Assembly: GCA_035553895.1 (NCBI GenBank)
Contig: DATMJI010000179.1
Span: 1-16,446 of the forward strand
Reading direction: 5' to 3'
Length of the DNA: 16,446 nucleotides
Origin: JADDRA01 sp035553895
Lineage (GTDB): Bacteria > Actinomycetota > Acidimicrobiia > Acidimicrobiales > CADCSY01
The first letter of the stretch is position 1. Each line of letters opens with the position of its first letter. The notes beneath the pieces are model-generated. The model had not been told where the DNA came from. It worked only from the letters and a program-made list of their open reading frames with translations, and made no database searches. Of this stretch, positions 12,602 to 16,446 are shown in pieces. The position numbers and the translations under genes were made by a program.

Positions 12602-13498
12602 GTGGTCGCCAGCGCCCCCGTCCTGCGCCCCGCCCTGAGGGCCCGGGCCCCGTCGCTGGCCCTGGAACGCCGCCTGTGGGCCTCGGGCCACGGCGTGGTC
12701 GCCGGGGTGGACGAGGTCGGTCGGGGGGCCTGGGCCGGACCTCTGACCGTGGGGGTGGCCGTGCTGCCCCGGGACCGGCGGGTCTACAAGGTGCGGGATT
12801 CCAAGCTGCTGACCGAGGCGGAGCGAGAGGCGCTCTTCGAGCGGATCAGCGCCTGGTGCCGGGCGTGGGCGGTGGGCCACGCCAGCCACGAGGAGTGCGA
12901 CGCCTTGGGCATGGCCGACGCCCAGCGCCTGGCCGCCCGCCGGGCCATCGAGGGCCTGGGTCTGGAGCCCGACCACGTGGTGGTCGACGGCAACTGGGAC
13001 TTCGTGGGCGGGGGGCGCACCCAGCGGATGATCGGTGCCGATGCCCGCTGCCTGTCGGTGGCGGCGGCGTCGATCCTCGCCAAGGTGAGCCGGGACCGCA
13101 TCATGCGGGCCCTCGCCCCCCACTTCCCCGGCTACGACTTCGACCTCAACAAGGGCTACCCCTGCCCCCGCCACAAGCTGGCCCTGGCCGCCGACGGGCC
13201 CACGTCGATCCACCGCCGGGCCTGGGTCTTCATGGACCACCTGCCGTGGACCGCCCTGCACCGCCCGGCCCCCGAGCCCGACGTTGGCCAACTGCGCCTG
13301 GATGGGTACGCCATCACCATGAGCGAGCCCCGGACCCCCGACGACGACCGCCTCGACGCCGTCCAGGACGACATCGACGCCGCCCGGCGCACGGCCGAAG
13401 ACGCCGACGTGCTGATCGATCCCGACGAGCAGCGCTTCTACGAGAGCGGTGACGACGACACCGGCGACGACGACCAGACCATCGCTCCTCCCGGCTGA
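12602..13498 (+). CDS. rnhB: Ribonuclease HII with acidic C-terminal extension
   Basis: The 298-aa protein cleaves the RNA strand of RNA-DNA hybrids, removing misincorporated ribonucleotides and primers. Active-site residues are visible: Asp37 and Glu38 in GVDEVGRG, Asp129 in VVDGNWDF and Asp147 in GADARC. DSKLL (66-70), SVAAASILAKVSRDRIM (152-168) and NKGYPCPRHKLAL (183-195) are further family blocks. The core ends near residue 220 (PTSIHRRAWVFMDHLPW). About 60 further residues from Met240 are strongly acidic (VLIDPDEQRFYESGDDDTGDDDQTIAPPG) and are not part of a usual RNase HII of 200-260 residues. They may be a fused tail or a separate protein started at ATG 13319. GTG 12602 is supported by the TACCCT hexamer 8 nt upstream. 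A long hairpin follows the stop. Confidence 0.94.
   Translation: MVASAPVLRPALRARAPSLALERRLWASGHGVVAGVDEVGRGAWAGPLTVGVAVLPRDRRVYKVRDSKLLTEAEREALFERISAWCRAWAVGHASHEECDALGMADAQRLAARRAIEGLGLEPDHVVVDGNWDFVGGGRTQRMIGADARCLSVAAASILAKVSRDRIMRALAPHFPGYDFDLNKGYPCPRHKLALAADGPTSIHRRAWVFMDHLPWTALHRPAPEPDVGQLRLDGYAITMSEPRTPDDDRLDAVQDDIDAARRTAEDADVLIDPDEQRFYESGDDDTGDDDQTIAPPG
13319..13498 (+). other. Possible internal gene: acidic 59-aa protein in frame with rnhB
   Basis: ATG 13319 is in frame with rnhB and would encode a 59-residue Asp-rich protein, MSEPRTPDDDRLDAVQDDID and onward to TIAPPG, with no RNase homology. Its composition is sharply different from the catalytic core, it begins with a typical MSEP-like N-terminus, and it looks like a stand-alone small protein. 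GGATGGG lies 12 nt upstream as a weak ribosome site. There is no stop codon between the RNase core and this segment, so a real fusion is equally compatible. Confidence 0.3.
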
Positions 13499-13503
13499 CC
13501 CAC

Positions 13504-13567
13504 CCCCGGGCGTTCTCCGGTGCCGGGACGGCGCCAGGCGCCGCTGGGTTCCCGGAGAAGCCCGGGG
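13504..13567 (+). terminator. Long hairpin after rnhB, possible terminator
   Basis: CCCCGGGCGTTCTCCGG (13504-13520) pairs with CCGGAGAAGCCCGGGG (13552-13567), 16 bp with one bulged G at 13512. Inside it, CGGCGCC-A-GGCGCCG (13529-13543) can form a second hairpin. It starts 5 nt after the rnhB stop. There is no following T-run, so termination is inferred from position and stability. It fills most of the 96-bp gap before the membrane protein gene. Confidence 0.5.
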
Positions 13568-13582
13568 AACGGGAGGGAGCGC

Positions 13583-13588
13583 TACCGT
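13583..13588 (+). promoter_or_regulatory. -10 element of the small membrane protein gene
   Basis: TACCGT ends 6 nt before GTG 13595. It lies after the rnhB hairpin and so supplies an independent leaderless transcript. GGGAGGG at 13571-13577 is 17 nt from the start, too far to act as the ribosome site. Confidence 0.45.
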
Positions 13589-13594
13589 GGCCGC

Positions 13595-13981
13595 GTGCTC
13601 GCCGTCTACACCTTCGCCGGGTGGACCGTCTTCGTGTGGGCCACCCGGGCGCGCAACATCGCCGAGGACGGGGGCTCGACGCTGAACCTGGTGGTGGCCC
13701 TCGGGCTGGCCGCCCTGGGCGTCGCCGTGGCCGTTGCCGCCCGGCGGGGCGGGCTGGCACCGGTCCTGGCCGTGGCCGTCGGCGCCACCGTCGTCGCCTG
13801 GGCCGTGCGGGTCCCCCAGATCCTCCTCGACCCGCAGCACGGGCTCGCCTTCCAGGCCGTCCACGCCGCCCTTGCCGCCGTCTCCGTCGGCCTGGCCGCG
13901 GCGGCCTGGCGCACCACCGGCTTCTGGCCGGCCCGGCGCCGTGGTTCCCGGGCCGTCTCGCAGGGGAGCACGAGCGGGTAG
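13595..13981 (+). CDS. Small integral membrane protein, unrecognised
   Basis: The 128-aa hydrophobic protein has four likely transmembrane segments: about 2-17 (LAVYTFAGWTVFVWATR), 29-47 (LNLVVALGLAALGVAVAVAA), 53-72 (APVLAVAVGATVVAWAVRV) and 81-101 (AFQAVHAALAAVSVGLAAAAW). A loop between the first two contains ARNIAEDGG, and the C-terminus is short, basic and probably cytoplasmic. I do not recognise a family and see no catalytic motif. The frame is open upstream to 13520, but that part lies in the hairpin; GTG 13595 is preferred because a TACCGT -10 element is 6 nt upstream. It has no obvious functional link to rnhB or to the NifU-like gene 47 bp downstream. Confidence 0.7.
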   Translation: MLAVYTFAGWTVFVWATRARNIAEDGGSTLNLVVALGLAALGVAVAVAARRGGLAPVLAVAVGATVVAWAVRVPQILLDPQHGLAFQAVHAALAAVSVGLAAAAWRTTGFWPARRRGSRAVSQGSTSG

Positions 13982-14013
13982 GGGGGAGCCGCCGCCTCCC
14001 GGGACACCTCGGG

Positions 14014-14019
14014 TAGGCT
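14014..14019 (+). promoter_or_regulatory. -10 element of the NifU-like gene
   Basis: TAGGCT ends 9 nt before ATG 14029, giving a transcript with at most a few leader bases. Confidence 0.45.
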
Positions 14020-14028
14020 CCGGCGCCC

Positions 14029-14361
14029 ATGGGCCAGCCGATCACCGTCGTCGCCAAGCCGGCCGTCACGCCCGGGGTCTTGCGCCTGGAGACCAACCGC
14101 AGCCTCACCGGCATGGGCCACGAGCGCTACCGCCGGGGGGACGAGATCACCGGCCACCGGCCGCCTGACGAGCTGGCCCGGCGGTTGTTCGAGCGGGGCG
14201 GGATCGACGCCGTGCACGTCTACTCCAACGTCATCACCGTCGACCTGGCCAAGGGGTCCGACGGCGCTGGGGTGCAGGAGGTCGTCGAGAACCTCTTCAT
14301 CCACTACCGGCCCGGTGTGCTGCCCCCCACCGACGAAGAGCTCACCGGCACCTCCGGGTAG
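14029..14361 (+). CDS. NifU N-terminal (Nfu_N) domain protein
   Basis: The 110-aa protein resembles the Nfu/NifU N-terminal domain (PF08712 type) found in iron-sulfur cluster scaffold proteins. Matching blocks are the early strand GVLRLETNRSL, the helix DELARRLFERGGIDAVHVYSNVITVDLAKG, and the C-terminal helix VQEVVENLFIHYRPGV. The CxxC cluster-binding domain that completes an Nfu scaffold is absent and the protein has no cysteine, so it cannot itself hold a cluster by cysteine ligands. A regulatory, carrier or structural role is possible. The start at ATG 14029 is supported by TAGGCT 9 nt upstream. A hairpin followed by TTTT lies 22 bp after the stop. The domain match is from memory of the family pattern and is moderate in strength. 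Confidence 0.7.
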   Translation: MGQPITVVAKPAVTPGVLRLETNRSLTGMGHERYRRGDEITGHRPPDELARRLFERGGIDAVHVYSNVITVDLAKGSDGAGVQEVVENLFIHYRPGVLPPTDEELTGTSG

Positions 14362-14383
14362 CCCGGCGCCGGCGGCCGCGGGT

Positions 14384-14410
14384 GGGCCGGCGCGCCCGGC
14401 CCCAGATTTT
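14384..14410 (+). terminator. Intrinsic terminator of the NifU-like gene
   Basis: GGGCCGG (14384-14390), a 5-nt loop and CCGGCCC (14396-14402) form a 7-bp GC stem, followed after four bases by TTTT (14407-14410). This is the only hairpin in the window with a T-tract. Confidence 0.5.
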
Positions 14411-14435
14411 CCCCTTGCGTTCACGTCCGGGACGG

Positions 14436-14460
14436 AGGATGATGACACTGGTGTAATTAC
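14436..14460 (+). promoter_or_regulatory. A/T-rich island with overlapping inverted repeats upstream of WhiB 1
   Basis: Within a very GC-rich gap there is a block reading ACAC-TG-GTGT (14445-14454) overlapping the perfect palindrome GTAATTAC (14453-14460). It sits 50-75 nt upstream of the WhiB start and is the likely promoter/operator. The -10 may be TGTAAT (14452-14457), but no matching -35 is clear. Confidence 0.35.
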
Positions 14461-14498
14461 GCCGGGGCGATCTGGGTACCCAGCCGGCGACGCCGAGA

Positions 14499-14504
14499 GG
14501 GAGG
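14499..14504 (+). promoter_or_regulatory. Shine-Dalgarno of WhiB 1
   Basis: GGGAGG lies 6 nt before GTG 14511. This gene has a real leader and ribosome site, unlike most of its neighbours. Confidence 0.7.
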
Positions 14505-14510
14505 TCGACC

Positions 14511-14795
14511 GTGCAGAGCCGAGCTGGAGTCGACGATCGAGCCGAAGACGACCCCATGGCGTGGCAGCGCCTGGCCAACTGCCTGGGCCTCGACCCCGAC
14601 GTCTTCTTTCCCGAGCGGGGAGCCTCCACCCGGGAGGCCAAAGAGGTCTGCCGGGGCTGCGTGGTGCGCCTGGAGTGCCTCGACTACGCCGTGGACAACG
14701 GTGAGCGCTTCGGGATCTGGGGCGGTCTGAGCGAGCGCGAGCGGCGCAAGGTGCGCCGGGCCCGGGCCAACCGGCGGGGAGCGGCTTCAGCCTGA
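14511..14795 (+). CDS. WhiB-family iron-sulfur transcriptional regulator (1)
   Basis: The 94-aa protein is of the actinobacteria-specific Wbl family, which holds a redox- or nitric-oxide-sensitive 4Fe-4S cluster and modulates transcription with the principal sigma factor. The four ligands are present: Cys24 (LANCLG), Cys47 and Cys50 (CRGC) and Cys56 (LEC). The GIWGG turn is at 69-73, followed by a basic tail (RERRKVRRARANRR) that can contact DNA. GTG 14511 is supported by GGGAGG 6 nt upstream. The first 15 residues are an extension outside the domain. The gene end overlaps the convergent formiminotransferase gene by 9 bp. Which Wbl subclass it belongs to cannot be decided from sequence alone. 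Confidence 0.95.
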   Translation: MQSRAGVDDRAEDDPMAWQRLANCLGLDPDVFFPERGASTREAKEVCRGCVVRLECLDYAVDNGERFGIWGGLSERERRKVRRARANRRGAASA

Positions 14796-15605
14796 GCGGC
14801 GAGGGCCCACGCGCCGGAGGCGCCGGGCCAGGCGAGCCTCGATGGTGCGCTCCGGCGCCAGGTCGAGGCGAGCCCAGTGGCGGCCGTCGATCCGGTCGAG
14901 CACGGCTCGGGGCGCCAGCCCGACCAGCTCGGCCCGAGCGACCGGCGCCCGGGCGGCGACGGCGTCGTAGACGGCGTCGGGTCCGGTGACGAGCGGGTCG
15001 ACCAGGTTGCACGACACCTGCACGGCGTCACCCACGGCCAGCCCGAGGGCCCGCACCGTGGGGCTGCGCAGGTCCCGGGCGACGGTCCGGGCCAGGGCCA
15101 GGTCGGCTTCGCCCAACCAGAGGTTGTAGGCGACCAGGAACGCGCGTGCGCCCACGGCGGTGGCGCCGGCGCGCGGGTGGGGCGTGGCCGGGCCGGACCG
15201 GGGGGACATGCCGGAAAAGGCCTCCCGCCGGATCTCCGGAAGGCTGGGGCCCTCGGGGCCGTAGACGAAGGCGGGGACGCCCAGCTCCTCGTCCAGCCAG
15301 GTGGCGAAGCGGTCGCGGGCCCGCCGGGCGTGGTCCATCGGCGTGGTGCCGAGGGGAACGAAGGGGACCACGTCGACGGTGCCCAGGCGGGGGTGGGCAC
15401 CCCGGTGGTGGCGCAGGTCCAGGATGTCGATGGCCGCCCGGGTCACGGCCCGAGGTGCCTCTTCACCCACCATGGTGAACACGCTGCGGTGGTGGTCGCC
15501 ATCGTGGTGGATGTCGAGCAGGTCGTCCCCGGCGGCACCGGCCAGCGCCTCGAGGAGGTCGAGGCGCCGGCCCTCGCTGAGGTTCATGGGGCACAGCAGC
15601 ACCAT
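14787..15605 (-). CDS. Glutamate formiminotransferase (FTCD N-domain type)
   Basis: The 272-aa protein resembles the formiminotransferase domain that moves the formimino group from N-formimino-L-glutamate to tetrahydrofolate (EC 2.1.2.5). Family blocks are LLCPMNLSEGR (3-13), HHDGDHHRSVFTMVG (33-47), HHRGAHPRLGTVDVVPFVPLG (66-86), PAFVYGPEG (111-119) and GATAVGARAFLVAYNLWL (147-164). It is about the length of the N-terminal two-lobe domain only; no cyclodeaminase domain is attached. No histidine-degradation gene is adjacent, so the enzyme may instead serve folate metabolism: some members of this family are known to replace 5-formyltetrahydrofolate cycloligase. ATG 15605 fits the usual N-terminus; no strong Shine-Dalgarno is seen. 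Divergent from tatA over 51 bp, and its 3' end overlaps WhiB 1 by 9 bp. Confidence 0.88.
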   Translation of the reverse strand: MVLLCPMNLSEGRRLDLLEALAGAAGDDLLDIHHDGDHHRSVFTMVGEEAPRAVTRAAIDILDLRHHRGAHPRLGTVDVVPFVPLGTTPMDHARRARDRFATWLDEELGVPAFVYGPEGPSLPEIRREAFSGMSPRSGPATPHPRAGATAVGARAFLVAYNLWLGEADLALARTVARDLRSPTVRALGLAVGDAVQVSCNLVDPLVTGPDAVYDAVAARAPVARAELVGLAPRAVLDRIDGRHWARLDLAPERTIEARLARRLRRVGPRRSG

Positions 15606-15641
15606 CAGGCCCGCTTCAGCGCCCCGATGACGGGGACCGAA

Positions 15642-15649
15642 GCTATGCT
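15642..15649. promoter_or_regulatory. Overlapping divergent -10 elements (tatA and formiminotransferase)
   Basis: The plus strand reads TATGCT (15644-15649), ending 7 nt before the tatA ATG 15657, a leaderless arrangement. On the minus strand the same bases give TAGCTT (15647-15642), which could serve the formiminotransferase gene with a leader of about 30 nt. The plus-strand element is more convincing. Confidence 0.4.
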
Positions 15650-15656
15650 CGGTCCC

Positions 15657-15884
15657 ATGGGTAGCCTCGGAGCACCTGAGCTCATCATCGTCCTGGCCAT
15701 CATCCTGCTGGTCTTCGGGAGCACCAAGCTGCCGAAACTGGCCCGGTCACTGGGACAGGCACAGCGCGAGTTCAAGCATGGTATGACCGATGCCGAGCGC
15801 GAGGAGCAGGCGCAGCGGTCGTCGGCCAACGCCAGCGACGGCACCGACCGGCCCGCACCCACCAAGGACGGCTCCAGCTCCTGA
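15657..15884 (+). CDS. tatA: Twin-arginine translocase subunit TatA
   Basis: The 75-aa protein forms the pore-building part of the Tat system, which exports folded proteins. It has the usual layout: a short N-terminus with LGAPELIIVLAIILLVFG as the single membrane helix (4-21), the FGSTKLPKLARSLG hinge and amphipathic helix (20-33), then FKHGM and a charged, disordered tail (SSANASDGTDRPAPTKDGSSS). ATG 15657 is preferred over ATG 15627 because TATGCT ends 7 nt upstream and because TatA proteins begin just before the helix. No tatB or tatC gene is in the window. It could be called a TatA/E-type protein; TatB proteins are longer and differ in the hinge. Confidence 0.93.
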   Translation: MGSLGAPELIIVLAIILLVFGSTKLPKLARSLGQAQREFKHGMTDAEREEQAQRSSANASDGTDRPAPTKDGSSS

Positions 15885-15890
15885 GCAGTG

Positions 15891-15906
15891 CCGGCCGGCG
15901 GGCCGG
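15891..15906. terminator. GC hairpin between convergent tatA and WhiB 2
   Basis: CCGGCC (15891-15896), loop GGCG and GGCCGG (15901-15906) sit in the 30-bp gap between the convergent stops. There is no T-tract, and GC-rich repeats of this type arise easily here, so the terminator call rests on position only. Confidence 0.3.
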
Positions 15907-15914
15907 CGGGCCGC

Positions 15915-16175
15915 TCAGCCGGAGATGGGGCTGGGGGCGTTGCCGGCCGCCGCCTGGCGGCGGCGCTTGAGGATGCGGCGGCGCTCACGCTCGGATGCTC
16001 CACCCCACACGCCATGGTCGACCCGCTGCTCGAGGGCGTACTCGAGGCAGGGAGTCCGTACCGGGCAGCCCTCGCAGATGCGCCGAGCCACCTCGACGCC
16101 CACGCCGTCGCTCGGGAAAAACCGCGACGGTGGCTCGTCCCGGCAGTTTCCCTTGGCCATCCAGGTGGTGTCCAT
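15915..16175 (-). CDS. WhiB-family iron-sulfur transcriptional regulator (2)
   Basis: The 86-aa Wbl protein has all four cluster ligands: Cys11 (GNCRDE), Cys34 and Cys37 (CEGC) and Cys43 (TPC). It also has a GVWGG turn (55-59) and a very basic tail (RERRRILKRRRQ). The start is ATG 16175, fixed by GGAGG (16185-16181) with 5-nt spacing; an upstream extension of the frame is not needed. It is convergent with tatA and divergent, across 110 bp, from a Pro/Ala-rich gene running off the right edge. A divergent pair of a whiB gene and a penicillin-binding protein gene is known from mycobacteria (whiB4-ponA2), which may be the equivalent arrangement, but the partner here is too incomplete to confirm it. 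Confidence 0.95.
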   Translation of the reverse strand: MDTTWMAKGNCRDEPPSRFFPSDGVGVEVARRICEGCPVRTPCLEYALEQRVDHGVWGGASERERRRILKRRRQAAAGNAPSPISG

Positions 16176-16180
16176 CGCTG

Positions 16181-16185
16181 CCTCC
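16181..16185 (-). promoter_or_regulatory. Shine-Dalgarno of WhiB 2
   Basis: The minus strand reads GGAGG, then 5 nt, then ATG 16175. It decides the start over the internal ATG at 16160. Confidence 0.75.
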
Positions 16186-16201
16186 AATCGCCCGCCACTC
16201 C

Positions 16202-16242
16202 TTTCTACGGCGCCAACGCGGGTTTGGTTCTCAGGAATTTCC
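16202..16242 (-). promoter_or_regulatory. Probable promoter region of WhiB 2
   Basis: On the minus strand TAGAAA (16207-16202) may be the -10, with GAGAACC about 16-17 nt upstream in the -35 position, a spacing and word that recall extracytoplasmic-function sigma promoters. Just upstream is the near-palindrome GGAAATTCC (16242-16234), an A/T-rich island in a GC-rich gap. All of this is weak, pattern-level evidence. Confidence 0.25.
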
Positions 16243-16273
16243 CGCGGGCGGAGTCCTTCGGGACGAAACCGTC

Positions 16274-16279
16274 CAGACT
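16274..16279 (+). promoter_or_regulatory. -10-like element of the right-edge gene
   Basis: CAGACT ends 6 nt before GTG 16286, matching the leaderless geometry of the other genes, although the first base is C rather than T. Confidence 0.3.
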
Positions 16280-16285
16280 GGGAAC

Positions 16286-16446
16286 GTGATCGACCGGAGC
16301 CAGGAGCCGGGAGCGGCATCGACAGGAGCGTCGGGCCCGGACGGAGACGAGCCCTCCCCCGGCGCCGACGGACCGGCTCGGGCCTGGCCCGGCGCCCCCT
16401 CATCGCCTCCAATTGCCGCCCCCGCCACGCCGACCCAGCCCTACGA
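16286..16446 (+). CDS. Pro/Ala-rich N-terminus of an unidentified protein (runs off right edge)
   Basis: GTG 16286 opens a frame with no stop through to the window end, 53 complete codons. The product begins MIDRSQEPGAASTGASGPDG and continues acidic and Pro/Ala/Gly-rich to APATPTQPY, a typical disordered cytoplasmic leader of an actinobacterial membrane or cell-wall protein. No domain is reached. The divergent WhiB neighbour suggests a penicillin-binding protein/transglycosylase by analogy with whiB4-ponA2, but this is only a guess from context. Confidence 0.45.
   Translation, partial: MIDRSQEPGAASTGASGPDGDEPSPGADGPARAWPGAPSSPPIAAPATPTQPY

Noticed and set aside
13520..13594. Upstream in-frame extension of the small membrane protein gene
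   Set aside because: It lies within the post-rnhB hairpin, encodes an Arg/Gly-rich leader and skips the TACCGT/GTG start signal.
12602..16285. CRISPR array, tRNA or insertion sequence in the gene-poor gaps of the right half
   Set aside because: I saw no spaced direct repeats of 20 nt or more, no cloverleaf with a T-loop GTTC motif, and no terminal repeats around a transposase.

Overview
The window is a high-G+C (about 73% by eye) chromosomal segment that looks like a deep-branching actinobacterium, most likely class Acidimicrobiia (Iamia or Microtrichales-like). The evidence is two WhiB-type iron-sulfur regulators, a class E-type sortase, a coenzyme F420-type FrhB protein, frequent GTG starts, and many genes preceded by a TAnnnT -10 element only 6-9 nt from the start codon (apparently leaderless mRNAs). 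No tRNA, rRNA, CRISPR array, transposase or prophage gene was seen. The taxonomic placement is inference.

Left part (1-4591). A minus-strand pair encodes a class E-like sortase and, 13 bp downstream, a putative lipoprotein cut by the window edge. Divergent from it is a tightly overlapping three-gene operon: circularly permuted ATP-grasp (COG2308), alpha-E protein (COG2307) and transglutaminase-like protease (COG1305). This set recurs widely and is predicted to make and process a peptide or amide product, but the product is unknown. The operon is followed by a gap holding a 27-bp palindrome. A candidate leaderless promoter and a 44-codon small ORF run through that palindrome.

Middle part (4592-12576). 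On the minus strand an acyl-CoA synthetase/AMP ligase lies upstream of a GT4 glycosyltransferase. Divergent from these, on the plus strand, come an orphan molybdopterin hydroxylase large subunit with a form II-like active-site loop, an FrhB-type F420 flavoprotein with two predicted 4Fe-4S motifs, an unrecognised soluble protein, and an SRPBCC protein overlapping a TetR regulator. The hydroxylase has no adjacent FAD or 2Fe-2S subunit, so its pairing with the FrhB protein is interesting but unproven.

Right part (12577-16446). This part is mostly housekeeping: RNase HII with an acidic C-terminal extension, a small four-helix membrane protein, a NifU N-terminal-domain protein, WhiB number 1, a glutamate formiminotransferase (minus), TatA, WhiB number 2 (minus), and the first 53 codons of a Pro/Ala-rich protein running off the right edge. 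Several gaps carry hairpins or short repeats, listed separately. The best candidates for something undescribed are the palindrome with its small transcription unit, the Mo-hydroxylase/FrhB pairing, and the RNase HII tail that may hide a second gene.
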